A stretch of DNA of 64,000 bases from Liolophura sinensis (GCF_032854445.1 NC_088301.1:42331187-42395186); one strand, 5' to 3'. Shown: positions 23,395-36,910, numbered from the stretch's first letter. A program made the numbers and translations. The notes: generated from the letters alone by a model not told the origin.

Positions 23395-24973
23395 ACAATT
23401 CATGGCATCATGATAATTCTATAATATGCAAGAGACTGAACAAATGTACCTGTACACTTAGTGCTGTATTAGTGCATAATTAAGAGCATAAAATATTACC
23501 AGTTCTCCTTTTAATGAAAAATTTAATTTTTCTAGAAGGATGCCATCCTATCTTCCAAAAAAACCTTGGGACACCTTTCTAAGATCAATATACCTCTTGG
23601 AATCAGAAATGATTAGTCCTAGACAAAATATTATGTCACATACAGTAAGCAGTGATTGGCAAGCCATATCCAGAAAAATATTGAAGGTTCTGATCCCAAA
23701 CTTTAAAGTTGACAATTGTAACATTTCATAAAGAAGTTTTATGAAATGCTTTCTGAGAGCTATTAAATCTTTGAACAAAGGAAATTTGCATGAAAAGTAA
23801 ATTTTATTTATTGGAAAACAATCACAATTTTGTTGAATTTTCACTGATTTTTAACAATGCATGATTAGTTGAGGCTGCCCTAGAGTTTTGGAGCACAAAT
23901 ACTTTCAGGAATGAAAATAACTTGAAATGGACCTGACTGTGGTCACATGTACATACTGTACAGCATTCTTGTCCTCAAGAGCATTATTTTTTTTTTTCAC
24001 TGAATGTGTACTTTGAAAATGCCAGCTTTTACCAATTTGTTGAATGCCTAGGTTTATGCCACAGCCTTAGTGGTTGTGTATTAATTTATTGAACATAACA
24101 TTTAACGGAACTGATTTATCGTCTTGTTTTCATGTCATTCTTTACAAGAAGCATGGTTTAAATGTCGCTTTGGAACAACACAAATTCATGATGACCTCAA
24201 CACATCTGCTGACCACAGTGCATAACTTGCAGCAAATGTCAGAAGCAAGCATGAAGCGCAGGTGCACAATGCTAAGTGCAGTTACAACATTTAATTTTCA
24301 CATTACATATCACATATTATTTTCACATGTTTACTTCTTATCTTTTCAGGCACAGAACTGAAACACATGTACCATAATATAGGCTAAACTGCTTCGATTA
24401 AAGATACCTGTCAAGGAACTGCTAACAAAACCCATTTAACACACACATACACCCATGCACATGTAAATTTGTTTACTACTAGTAATGGGTTTTATATTCC
24501 AAATTTGAAGTGATGAATGTCTTAACACTGATATGAATTGTAAAACGGGAATGTAGGTTAAATTTGGTACTGAGGGAATGCACGTACCTCTAATAAAAAA
24601 AAATATACACAGATACAAGAAAACAGAGAAAGAAAGCTTGAGACAAAATCAGTATTCTCTTTCCCACATTACACAGCAGACAAGGGCCAGGTTTTTGAGC
24701 CTGAGAAAAAAAACAAGAGCATAGAGCTGTTGATCAGGAGGAAGGCTGGAAAAAGTGCGACTGTCAAAGATGGCAGTGGATAGGATGCTACACCTGATAC
24801 TGGGAGGAGTAGGCCTTTAACCTCCAGATCAGGCATGGTCACGTCGCTGGCAGTGCCAGGCGGTAGCATCTCGCTAGAGTGCTCAACATTTATGCATGAG
24901 GTGGACCACAAATAGCAAGTAGGGGCAGTTGGCTAGAAATGGCCAGAAATCAATATTTCAAAGCTGATCCTAC

Positions 24974-25084
24974 CTTCTAAACGATCAGGTTCATACTTCA
25001 GCTGGTCTCTCACTCAACAAGACAGCACCTCAGCTCAGTGGGTTCGGCAGACTGGAGAGAAGCAAACCTTGTCTACATGGGAAC
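24974..25084 (-). ncRNA. Untranslated exon candidate (111 nt) with strong splice sites
   Basis: On the minus strand a textbook acceptor (GCTTTTTGTTTCTG TTTCTGGTACAG, written with a break) precedes 111 nt ending AAG|GTAGGA. All three frames contain stops, so it is not internal coding sequence. It fits a spliced 5' untranslated exon of the minus-strand gene, or an exon of a long non-coding RNA. It lies between the 41.9-kb promoter candidate and the 15.1-kb start-codon exon. Confidence 0.38.
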
Positions 25085-26312
25085 CTGTACCAGAAACAGA
25101 AACAAAAAGCAGGCCATGGGTGCACAGATTCACTCAATCTGAAATTCATCAACAACTATTTTTCAGCATTTCATCAGGTTTATAACTACATACATGTGCA
25201 CATAAAGAAGAACTGCACGATGAGAAGTATCAGTGTGAACACCCAGGCTGTTAATCCCTCATGTCAGAATGACATGCACACTTCTCTACGGTTAAGATTG
25301 ATCAAAAAAGGTGTATATAAAAAAACCACCTTCAAAACTGGTGGTTTACATACATATACACTGTACATAAATAATATTAGAGTGGCTGTGACACATGAAT
25401 TTTCATTCTCCAGTGATGTTATCATGGACTTATGCACTAGCCACTACGGTTTTGATGAACAGATCAAACAAATACATGTACATGCTATTAGAGCTTGTCA
25501 GCCATGCCTTTCTGTTCAAAGGATTTATTGTCGTTGATTGCCTGGTTGTAAAACCAGGATTGGGATTGTCTCTATGGAGAACCAGGAGATTTCAATTCTA
25601 TATTAGGCAAGCGGCTGCGTGTAGAAATCCCAACAGAGGTAAATTTGAATTCCAGACATGCACCAGCAACCAGCACGTCCATCATAGCATCCAATTAACA
25701 GGCTAAATGAACATCCACAGATTCCAAAAGAAGTTGCACAGCCAACGAGGTCCAACATCTGGGAGACCCTGTATGAACCAATCAAATCACCTGATCCCAA
25801 CACTCACGTGTCTCAGAAAGCAGAAACAAACAGGAGCCTTGTACAGTAGCTGCTGTAGCCCAATCTTCCTGGCAAGTGCAATAACAAATTTTCTTTTTTG
25901 AACAAGGTCAATGTCCAACAATGGGGATTTGTGATGATGAATTCATCACAATAACATGTTAAAACCTTCCAACAGAGCTCTAAAAGCAATGCAAATACAT
26001 GTAGAGTAATACAAGAGGAATTACAATCATCAAATCCCAGGTAAGCCTTCAAAGAAGTTGACTACTTGTTGAAAATGTCTAAAATGCAGAAAGTAAAGAT
26101 GCTGTTTTTATTCAGTACTCAAAGCATAGCTGAATTGACTGGTGAAAATTTTGGCAAGTGGAAAGTGCTGTTAATAGTGTTTCTACACGTGAATGCACAC
26201 CTATTTTACTGTACACTGAATGAACCACTATTCTTTGTAACTACAAAAACATTTAAAAGTTTATCTCTTCTCAAACTTAATTAATAAAACAGTGTCAAGA
26301 CTATTTAGACCA

Positions 26313-26346
26313 CAATAATAATAATAACAATAATAATTATAATAAT
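26313..26346 (+). repeat. (AAT)n-like microsatellite
   Basis: Interrupted AAT repeats. Confidence 0.7.
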
Positions 26347-26561
26347 GCATAAATTAGTACTAGTGGTGTTTAGCTTGTACATTCATAAATGGGTTTTGTT
26401 TCCTCCCCTATGCTTTACGAGTATCAAGCATGCCTTCAATTTTGAGTAAATCCAGGAATCACATGCTACCGATATCCAAAATCAACCATCTATTTTAATC
26501 CAACAAGTGAAAAAAAAATATTTTTCACACATCAAGAAGATTTTTCCACATTGCACACGTA

Positions 26562-26772
26562 TCCTATTTCTTCTAATTTTTGGGACAACTGATCTGCTCA
26601 TTTTAGGCAACATTTATGTAATTTTAGCAGGAATATTAAGCTTTTTTGCTCACATGGTTAGACCATCTAATGAACAACATGCTCTTTACTTTTCAAAAAG
26701 GCTGGTGAAGAAATGTAATATTCCAGTTTAAAACACTACTAATATCTGTCCGAAATTTTAGAAGAATCAGGG
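26562..26772. mobile_element. TA-target MITE family, copy 1
   Basis: Matches 27604-27816 over its length (CTCACATGGTTAGACCATCT, GTGAAGAAATGTAATATTCC). The inverted ends are degraded (TCCTATTTCTTCTAATTTTT against AAATTTTAGAAGAATCAGGG). TA is present at the left only. Confidence 0.78.
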
Positions 26773-27603
26773 AACCTGTGAATTTCTTTTTATTACAGGA
26801 AAGGGAAACAGTTGCATACAATTCCGTGGAACCAGCCCAGTTGCTAAAAGAGAATGGTCAAAATGTGAATTGATTTCTGAATTTATCAGCCATGGCATTC
26901 ATGAGCACACAATCAGAATGTATCTCTTTACCCAAAACATACACAGACAAACATGCACAGTTGGGAATGACAGTGTACATGGGTTGACTATCAAGCTTAT
27001 CAATTCACCAAGACATAAATTAATATTACTGAAGACATACCTCTTACTTATACTGCCAGAAAATATTACAGATATACAGATATACTGTTGTCATTAAAAT
27101 ACATGTACAGTGCAAGCCTGGTGTTACACATAGCTTTGCAGATAAATTTGGCTATCCATAACAGCTATTTCTGATGACGTCAGCATAATTATAAATCAAT
27201 ATCATGGATCTATTACTTGGTGTACATAACACATCATCATTAAACTAAACGTATATGTAATACAAGAATAATAATACACATAATGAATATGCTATCAAAA
27301 CTTCTATTAGCGTTTTATCCAGCTTTGTCAGAATTGAAAATATTGTGTTCAGATGAATTTCCAGGTACAGGTGGATGGATACAAAATAATGTGTTACACT
27401 GTTGACGTAACTATTAATAAGTCAAAGGTAAGCAACATAAAGCCACAAATTTTTTTATGGATATTATTTTGTTGAGACTATCCTAGCAAGTGTACATTTA
27501 TCATCATAATTAATGAATTAATGAAATACTAACAATGTCTTTTTCACCTCAATGCATGTGAGAAGGTTTTTAAGTCTCCCTATGCAAACTGTGTTGCAGT
27601 GTA

Positions 27604-27816
27604 CCCTATTTTTTCTAAATTTTGGGACACCTGGTCTGCTCATTTTAGCCAATATATAAGTAATTCTTGCAAGAATACTGAGTTTCTTTTTTCTCACATG
27701 GTTAGACCATCTAATAAACAACACACTCAAATCTATACTTTTCCAAATGGCTGGTAAAGAAATGTAATATTCTACTTCCAACACAATACCTGTCTCAACT
27801 TTTAGAGGAATTAGGG
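27604..27816. mobile_element. TA-target MITE family, copy 2
   Basis: About 213 bp with inverted ends of some 25 bp: CCCTATTTTTTCTAAATTTTG at the left, complementary to the right end closing in GAATTAGGG. TA flanks both sides. No transposase. End sequence and TA target are compatible with a Tc1/mariner-type mobiliser, but this is inference. Frames on either strand here are by-products. Confidence 0.82.
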
Positions 27817-29422
27817 TATGTGTGTCTAATAGACTTGCACAATGTCCACTTATAAGTTCAGTTACAGTGTCACACAAGTGTTGACAATATAAGTGGCCAT
27901 GTTGTTGAGATTTTCTATTTCTTTTACAAGTATAAATTTAAACTAAGAACTGTGCACATATATTTCATTTGATCCATATACCATACTGCGCTGCCTGCAG
28001 AATGTTTGAAATCCATAAGGAAAGTTCACTCTTTTCCTTGGTAAAGGCTTCCTTGACATTTGATTTATAGTTTAATGCACATACAAAATAAATGAAGGAA
28101 TCCCTCTATGCGCATCGACAGTTCGTATGATCTGCTGGATGTACTGCCGAGGACCCAAGCTACAGCAGCCAGTGCTGAGTAATTCACATATTACATACCA
28201 ACTCTTCCTATTAAACCAAAGTAGGATGATGACATCACAAACGTCTCTAGAAATATTAAATACACAATCACAGAGTCTGAAGAATCAGAAGTACGGATTT
28301 TCTGATGTCATTATACAAGGAGACTTGTTCATAGTAAGAAATAATATGCATACATAAGGTGCAAGGGTTGTTTATCCTCACAACAGTTAACAGTTATCAA
28401 GGGTACAGGGACAAGAAAATTTGTGAAATCAGTTTATCCACTAATCACCTTGACATTTGGAGTTATTCCCAATCACCTGCTAATTATCACTGTTATCATG
28501 GACACCTGTGCTTTAAACAATGTGAAGAGACATTGGTCATCAGCATACCAGGCTCTATGTATTTCTAGGACAGTTCGTTGTAACTGAAGCAAACCACCCG
28601 GCCATGAATTACTAATTACAAATACATACTAGGAGACTATGGAGCATGGGATTTGGGTCAAACAAACTGTACATAGATTTCATACCAACACAAAATTTAA
28701 TATGCAGTAATAAAAATAGTTCATCTTTTTTTAGTACAAATTTTGTTGTATGTGTGAAATATTCATGAACTGATGTGACTTGAAAATTTTACAAAGATGG
28801 CACATGAACTATACAGAGACTATTGAAACAAACCATAAAACCATTCTTCTGGAGTAATTTTTTCTTTCCACTTGTTAACACACTGTACATGTACATATCT
28901 TCTGTGCACTAAATATTAATATAGACTCACACAATGCTCTTCTCCAAGATGCTGCACTGCAAGCACATCACCCATATACATCCACAGCCCTCACATGGAA
29001 CTAAAATCAGACACGTTCCTAAGACTGAACACTTAAGGAACCTTTGGTGGATTTACATGTACGGGGAGGGGGGAAAAATTAAACCTGTGAGGTGGACATG
29101 ACAAAGACAAAGGCTTGCTTATTTGGCAGGGTTAATATTTATCACATGACCTCCACACGCATCACTGAACGCTGAAGGTCAGATGAAAAACTTGCCAACC
29201 GCCTAAATTTTAGGTGTCTTGAATGTCTTTCAACGCCAGCTATATGTACATACATGTAGTAGAATAAAAGCAAGTCAACCAAAACTACATACATAAAACT
29301 GTGTCATCCTCCTGAGCCATTAAATTTTTTTTCAGACCTAGGATGTACTGATACCTAGAGCAAGGTCAATACACATGAATAGAAATGACTTTGTTGGATA
29401 CTTTGAGTGAATGAGGGCTTAG

Positions 29423-29725
29423 AGTTTAACGTCGTACTTAACAATTTTTCAGTCATATGACTACAAAGGAGTCCTTAGAGTGCATGTAATGTCCCGCCTT
29501 GTTGCAGAACGGATTTACACCGCTCTTTGATCCAGTTCTGCTCCAATGAGATGACTTACCAAAAGTAAAGTAAGTGGCCCCGCCCGAGCCATTATACTGA
29601 TACGGGTCCACCAGTCGTTGCACTATCCCCTTCATGCTGAACGCCAAGGTCTTAGGTGTGACTCAACTCAGGATTAACCCTGGATCTACCGCCTCTCGAA
29701 GCGGACACTCCACCATGGATTCTTT
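29423..29725 (-). mobile_element. tRNA-derived SINE, family B
   Basis: On the minus strand the head has GTGTCCGCTTCGAGAGGCGG and a B-box-like AGGGTTAATCCTG. The body includes the complement of GCCCGAGCCATTATACTGAT and CCAGTCGTTGCACTATCCCC. The end complements GTTTAACGTCGTACTTAACA. I recognise this as a repeat common in molluscan DNA, from memory and not from a search. No clean target-site duplication was found. Confidence 0.7.
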
Positions 29726-30883
29726 GACCAGCACAGTCTACTACTGCACTATCAGCATCATACATGTACATGTATGTCTAAAAAAAAAAAAAGGCTTCCT
29801 ACAGTAAAGCTGTATACAAATTGTTATGGCTACAATGCTTATAACCACCAATTCTGTAATATAAACTTTGGAAGCTTTCAAAAAATGAAGATTTGTATTT
29901 AATATGAGAATTTATTTTCATGAGACAACTGACAAGGCCAGATGCTTCTGTTGATTAAATTCTTGATACACCTACATAAACCTTCATAATCCACACTACT
30001 ACTTGTGCTATGCCTACCCGTATACATGTATTTCTGAGTCATTGCTCATAACTGAAGGTTCAACTCTAAAACATTCTCTTTAGTGAGGACAGGTATCTTA
30101 TTCAACAGAGCATAATGCATTTCTGAGACCCATATAGATTTATTCATGTTTCAGTGAATTCATACCGAATAAATATTGCTGTCAGTAAGTCATTAATGAG
30201 GATCATTAAACTGATTCGTAAATATGCCCTTATCACTGGGAGAAGAATTTCCCAGCTTGTGTGCAACAAAAAAAATTCAGAAAACTGGCAATTTGAAAAT
30301 GAGAAGCACTATATATTCAATGTATGACATACTTAATTAACAGAATACACAGGTCTACTACTTTTGACCTAGTTTTATGTGGCTATCACCATATGTGTAC
30401 CTATGTGACTGCCATTCCCAGGTCAAATGGACAAACTTCACCTGCTAGATCCTCACTAATTCAATATTACCTGGTACAATACAGGTTTTAATATTCGACA
30501 CTGCCGTAACAAGATGAAGAGTTAAATAGTTCATCTCTGTTCACCGTCCTGTAACCCTTGAATAAAAAAAGAAAAGAAAAAAACCCAATCTACTTCCTAC
30601 ATACTGTTTAACTACTCATAGTAATTTGGCCTGTATCATTTTGCTACGGGTTGCCATGGCAACAATTGATCGAGCAAAGAGAGCAAATTTCCATGTCTAG
30701 TACTCTCGCGTACAAAGCAGTAGTTTACTTTGCCTTCCCTTTCAGTGATGTGGTATTGATCGGTCCCTCTTCTCTCTGGCCAGTCTGACTTCAATACACA
30801 CTTAGTGACACTAAAACTCTTGGGATTTGGTGCTCAAATACACTTTGTCCACTTCCCAAGCTGACATTGGGAGTCCCCCCCCC

Positions 30884-30907
30884 AATATATATATATATAT
30901 ATATATC
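30884..30907 (+). repeat. (AT)n microsatellite
   Basis: AT dinucleotide run after a C-run. Confidence 0.85.
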
Positions 30908-31469
30908 ATATTATACTATAACATTTTAACACAAGAGGTTGTTGTGTTATATGGAAATACACACACAAAAAAAAATGAAGCCAAGCATGGGACTGATCTC
31001 CTAATCTTAGCATAATATAAGTAAGCCTGATAATGTCATCCTTACATGCAAATAGTGTGGATGAACTACCATGTCCTGTAGTGGTAACATGTAATTTATG
31101 CAAAATATCTCACAAGCTAACAATGAGCATAATATAAGAAAACAGGAGTCATCAGAAGGGCTATACTCAACATAACAATTTGCATAATGACATCATTACC
31201 TATACTCACCAAGCATTAATCATACTTGTATATAGGATGGCAGAAGGTATGATATACTGTCCGCCCAATCAGTATACAGATGCGATAGAGAAAGTTTGAT
31301 GAGGATGTCCACAAATCTAAAAGCTTAGCACACATGGTTTACAGGTATAAATCAGACAGCAGTGATTAGGACATGGAAACCAGAGACTAGATGTGCCACA
31401 CACCAGCACTAAGACTAATAACAACTCTAACAAGCATTCACTATCTACCCCAGAAGGTCTACTAAAGTA

Positions 31470-31800
31470 GAATTGCTGTACCTAATGGGCAATAACCCTT
31501 GTAAAAATGGATGTGTCACAACACATGTGACATAATGTTTCTAATGATGCCCACAAAATTCCATTAAAATCCAATCATAACTGTAGGAGATGCATTCACC
31601 AGAATCTACAAGTACTGATTCTATGTTTAAGGGGCAATAACTCTGGAAATAACTGACCATGTGGTCCAACCCAACCACCATATGCACATTCTCGCATGTT
31701 CTCTGTTATGCCTACAAAGTTTCATGAAAATCCAATTAAACCTGTAAGAGTAGACTTACAAGGTAGTGATTACAGACAGAGAGAAGGACAGACTACCTGA
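31470..31800 (+). repeat. Two diverged copies of a dispersed repeat
   Basis: GGGCAATAACCCTTG at 31488 and GGGCAATAACTCTGG at 31632 each lead into a similar block (ATTCCATTAAAATCCAAT; TTTCATGAAAATCCAATTAA), followed by a GACAGA-rich end. The pattern resembles a repeat often seen in bivalve genomes, but I cannot confirm it. Confidence 0.45.
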
Positions 31801-32520
31801 AAGCTATATCTCTTGCATTATAATAAAGGGGGGTGTGTGGGGTGGTAATTACAAGAACAAGACACACAAATGAAAATCCAGTCTTTGTCCAACAGATATA
31901 AAAACTTATGTGTGATAAAAAAGTGTAGCTGTGTGTTAAATTAAATTAAAAACCAGGCTGGTGTAGCACCCCTGTGCGTATGAAGTCACATTGTCATGAT
32001 ATGTGTCGATGTTGATGAGAAAACACCTGCCCTGGTCAACACAGCATTGGTTTTAGTGTCTTTGTGTACAATCTTGTGTCAACAAGGCCCAGGCACGTTC
32101 TTCTCTTATCTCCTTTAGGTGACAACAGGGAGCTGTTATGTCAGTGAGACACAGAACTACAAGTCACACCATAGGCAAGTAGACATACATTCAAGTAAAC
32201 TTGTTTGTCAAATGCTCTTTTCTAGATATGTGTTGTACATGTACATAGCTTGTTTTCACTCATGCAATTTAAGTCATTGCAAAACCACAAGTACATGGAC
32301 TCAATTATCATCTCATCTGAGACACCTGTCTTGCTCCAGGTACAACTGTTCTGATCCAAATCAAAGCATTTTAATACTTGTGCTAAATCACCATCTATTT
32401 CTTGACCTTGTCATCATGCACATTCTTGCTGAAGAGAAATTCCAGACATCTACAAAAAAAATTTCTCACAAACTACAGCATTAAAATCCTCAGTCTTCAA
32501 CCATCATCTTTCAATGACAA

Positions 32521-32543
32521 GGGGTGGGGGGTGGGGTGGGGGA
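32521..32543 (+). repeat. G-quadruplex motif
   Basis: Four G-runs of four to six separated by single T. Confidence 0.7.
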
Positions 32544-33096
32544 GTTATGTCACTGATCTTAACCGAAGGCACGTTATTTCCTTTTCCTACACACCCTTAG
32601 CGATGTGCATAATACTGACACAACTTTCTTCTCTCTCAGTCAATACCCACAGGCTCGTTCATGGACTCCTGCCTGGACTCTCTAATTCCTATGTCAATAA
32701 CACCAAGATGGCCAGAGCATAGTCGATTTATGTACACGGTCATATGGTTCAGGCTAAAAGCTTTCCCCACAACATAAGGCATCAACAGTTTCTCTCTTTG
32801 TCATTCAAATCATGCAGAGATCATGTTAAGACACCCCCAGTAATGCACACCTGTATTGTAGAGAACCACAAAGATAAAAGGATAGATCAATACAAGAAAT
32901 CAATAGCTAATCAATCAGCTCTCCTGTCACAGTGACATTCCATCAATAGTTATATTAATAACTGGTTTAAATTGGATTGTAATAAATGGATTTTCAATTG
33001 ACTCTACCAGAAATATATCCATTACTTTTTATGTGTTTATTGACATCTAGCGAGTTAAAAAAATTTACATATTACTATGTATAAGGCTGCTTATGG

Positions 33097-33375
33097 CTGA
33101 TACTTAACATCATATACACATTGGATATTAAGCACCTCATTCAGCAGATTTCCTGCAGCTGATATTAAACATCTCATATACACAGGAGACTAAGCACCTC
33201 ATACAGTAGACTGCCTGCAATTGATACAAAACATCCTGTACATACTGGACACTAAGCACCTCATACACACATTGCCTATATAAAGTGATACTAATAATTT
33301 CAGACACTCTGTTCAGATACTAAGCACCTTGTACCTTGTAGATTGCCTGTAGCAGATGCTAAACATCTCAAAATA
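33097..33375 (+). repeat. Degenerate minisatellite, about 60-70 bp unit
   Basis: AAGCACCTCAT or AAGCACCTTGT recurs at about 33130, 33190, 33252 and 33323. Between them is a TGCCTG...TGATACTAAACATCTCATA-type segment. At least four diverged copies. Confidence 0.6.
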
Positions 33376-34776
33376 GTTGATAGTACTCACATCATCCAGT
33401 GTCTTACACAGCAACTACTACCTGCAAGTATCCTATACAGTAGACTGATACTATCACACTGTAGCTAATACAAAGCATCTCAGAGAATTACACATGTTGC
33501 ACAGGTAACTGATCCTACAGTAGAATAGCTGTACCTTTAACAGAAACTAAAAAAAAAAAAGATGACACTCCACTCCTCCTCATTCAGTGCATTTGGTGCC
33601 AGTAGCTAATGCTACAGATCTGATACACAGAAGCTGAATACTACACATCGGCATAGCAGAGTACATGTACCTGTGGTTACTAATAAACAACTCCAGCCTT
33701 TTTGACCACTTCTTTGGTTTAGACCGGAGCAAACCTTGTGCCACTTGCCCAGACTATTTAAAAAATCTTTTAAATGACAGAAAATAATATAACCTTTGTT
33801 ACATGAATCTCAAAGAGTAGTGGCAACAGATCTTAATGCCCACAACCAATTTTTTAAGTTTTTTTTCATCTCTGGTATATCTATATCTTTAATGTGGAAT
33901 TTTTACAAGGCCATGGGATACTCCATGTTAGACAAACCAGAAACATGCTGCATCAATGATACCTTCTGCATGTAAGTACTGAACAAACATATGGCTAAAA
34001 GACAAAACAGAATTATGTGACATCAGTGAAAACAGCCGTGTTCTCACACCTGATTGGTTAAAACTGATAACATGGCTAAGCTTCACGTTGTCTCAATGTG
34101 TACGTATTAGCTTACTTTGAACTACAATATCTTGATTATGCAACATCACCAAAAAAAAATGTAAACCAACAGAAAAATGCACATTTTGCAAATTTGAGGA
34201 ATGGTGTAAAAGTGACATAGAAGAGATAGACATTAAATAAATGAACCATTGCACTTTGGGCAGTACTATTAAACTGTGAGCAGCACTATACAAAGGAAGT
34301 TCCCTTTTGAATTATTGTATATTACTAGGAAAGTGGTCCATATATATGTACACATCTAGCTTTGAGGATTTTCAAATCTTTTCTATTCGAAGTAAAAAAT
34401 AATCTTAACCTTGAAAAGTATGTACATGTATGAAAAACAATAAAAATTTTGAAGACTTTCACGAAAAATGGGCACAACTTTGTACATCACTTGAAACTCG
34501 GTCCAGTTTACAAGAAGCAAGAGTCATTTCATGTATTTTAAATCCCTATTGTAAGTTAATGGATACTTCAAATGTCATTTCTGTGTTATAAACATATATG
34601 GTCTATAATTGGTGACCTGAAAAATGTAGAAGGCAATTAAGCTCAGCTTGTGAAAAAAAAAAGTACATTATTAATGTAAAGTACTTTATCAATGTATATA
34701 CATGTACGTATACATTTGGTCTAGTGTTGTCTTTTCTTTAAGGATGTACATCATACTTTTGGATAACACTGTCAAC

Positions 34777-34818
34777 AACAACAACAACAACAAAAAAAAA
34801 AGCAAGCAAGCAAGCAAG
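34777..34818 (+). repeat. (CAA)n then (AGCA)n microsatellites
   Basis: Adjacent short tandem runs separated by an A-run. Confidence 0.8.
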
Positions 34819-35047
34819 AAACGTACATGTATATGAATAATGCATGTGATGGCCACATCAACGAAAGTACTTTTACATGTAAAACAGAATTTTGATTCAC
34901 ATTTTCCAAGAAACAGACCAGTATTATATTTAAAGGAGAGGAAAATCTAAATATCAAATACCATTCAAAAAAATTTGCATTTCCTCGCACGTGCATGCCA
35001 TAAAAAAATTCTAATATGTACTTCAAGATGATAAATTATAAAATAAG

Positions 35048-35443
35048 TCAGCGCCAAAATCTGCTTTGGGCGACACCATTTTGCCTAAGAACTAGTCCTG
35101 AAGTCTTCTGTGTTAGGAGGAGAATTGCCGTCAGAAACCTCTGAAGTGCAGTTTGTACATTTCCGTTAGAACTCTTCTTCCTAGAAGGTAGCGAACAGTA
35201 CAGTTCGTTTTCCGCTTGACGATCGGGAAACCGGAGAGATTGGCGCAAGTTGAGAGTTTACACGAACAAGACTGCAGTTTTAACGACTCATTGGCTGAGA
35301 GGCAACACACCCTCAGCAAAAATTACAGGGTGTTAAATATGGAGGACGCCATGAACTCAGCGATTTATGCCAACTATGCTGTTTTCAGGCGAGTATATGG
35401 CAAGGAAATATCGCAAAATTATGCAGCAGGCACCACCAGATAG
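35048..35443. promoter_or_regulatory. CpG-rich patch with two CCAAT boxes, possible bidirectional promoter
   Basis: The patch is rich in CpG inside a CpG-poor domain. It holds inverted CCAAT boxes near 35238 (GATTGGCG) and 35290 (CATTGGCTGAG), about 50 bp apart. Both sides start with a strong Kozak context. On the plus strand the frame MEDAMNSAIYANYAVFR begins at 35338 (AAATATGG) and stops after 34 codons. On the minus strand MVSPKADFGADLFYNLSS begins near 35085 and stops soon after. Neither frame has an obvious donor. A promoter for an unlisted transcript on either strand is likelier than a coding exon. Confidence 0.4.
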
Positions 35444-35755
35444 AAAAAAATGTGCTCTTTTCAGCCTATAGTGTCATTGTTTTAAGTTTTCTTCTCCTTT
35501 AAGTTACGAGTGCAAGAATCCGTTTGACAGTAGAACTGTAACAGGGTGAAATATGTGCTACATGTATATCTATCCCCAGGCCGCTGGAACAGTTTCCTTA
35601 AGTTTAGTGGCAGAGCTGATAGTCCCAGTGACTTACATGTAGCTATAAGTACATGTAGCTCAACACACCATGGTGTCTGATATAGAGATGTCATCATACA
35701 AATGCATAATAACCAACTTACCACCACCTTCAAAACAAATGTAGCCCAGAGTATA

Positions 35756-35955
35756 CCCTGGTCTGCTGATTTTAGCCATTGTATATGTAATTCTAGCAGG
35801 AATATTAAGTTTCTTTTTTCTCACATGGTTAGACCGTCTAATGATCAACATACTCATATTTTTACTCTTTCAAAAGGCTGGTAAAGAAATGTAATATTCT
35901 ACTTTCAACACTACTAATACACATGTATGTGTCCCAAAGTTTAGAAGGATTAGGG
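35756..35955. mobile_element. TA-target MITE family, copy 3
   Basis: Shares CTCACATGGTTAGACCGTCT and GTAAAGAAATGTAATATTCT with copies 1 and 2. TA flanks both ends. The left inverted end has an internal deletion of about 25 bp after CCCT, while the right end (TTTAGAAGGATTAGGG) is intact. Confidence 0.8.
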
Positions 35956-36344
35956 TAGTTTTAATTCTATAACACTTGTGGTATATTCCATTCCTGATGC
36001 AAAACTAATCTTTTTATTAACTTCACTCAAACTTTACCAATTACTCTGCTTTGAAGACAAATCAAGGGAGTGTACTTCACACACGTGGAATATTGAGAAA
36101 ACATGATACACTACATATCATGTAGTGACAAAACACTCCGCTTTTCACTGGACAACACCGGTCATGTGGGGGACGTGTATATTCCCTAATTTTACCATAC
36201 GTCTCAAATGTGTGTCTGCTGAGTAGGTTTTCTCCCTTTCTTCTGTTGTGAAAACAATGGTGACATCGCTGAAGCGATTCACCTATTACATACATCGGTT
36301 TTTGGCACTGAATTGATGGGTCATTTGCAGAATAAATTCAATTC

Positions 36345-36480
36345 ATGGGTACTCAGTGATACAAAAGGATACGGAAATATATGGTGTCAGTAACCTTCAT
36401 AGTCGGCTCATCTGACGCCTTGCCCAATATGAGGATTACTGGCACCATATACTTCCGTATCCTAGCACTGAGTAACCATG
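36345..36480. mobile_element. Hairpin MITE, about 136 bp
   Basis: The left arm (TACTCAGTGATACAAAAGGA, then TACGGAAATATATGGTGTCA) is the near-complement of the right arm (GGCACCATATACTTCCGTAT, then CCTAGCACTGAGTA), with a short loop near 36405-36420. The two sides pair almost throughout. Confidence 0.72.
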
Positions 36481-36910
36481 TAACTAATAATACGCTGAGT
36501 CCACATGTATATACATGTATATGGCATACATTATGCAACCATGTATCATCACTTAATGCCATGAATAGTCACGTATCACATAATGTCACAAGATTCTAGA
36601 TATCTCTTAACAGCTTTGCCTGCACAGTTTAGCAAGGATTATAATATGAATGTAATCTGTATGCAAAGAAAATATTCCAGTGATAGGTGTTATGTTTTCA
36701 ATGTGAACATATATGCATCTCTCAGTGAGCCAGAAATTCCGACATAGACCAGAGAAGATTGATATTAGCCAATAGTATATCATAAACATAAATACCTTTA
36801 TGCAAATTTGTTCTAAGCAGGTGTTTGATTTGAAGTTCATTAAGTGTGTGATGTATGCATTATCTCCTGTATTACTGCTGTTTATTCGGTCAAAATAGTA
36901 GAGGTGATTT

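Noticed and set aside
27518-27877. 119-codon minus-strand frame with HVRKKKLSILARITYILAKM
   Set aside because: It lies over a MITE, and the same peptide-like string recurs in the other MITE copies, so it is a by-product of repeat DNA.
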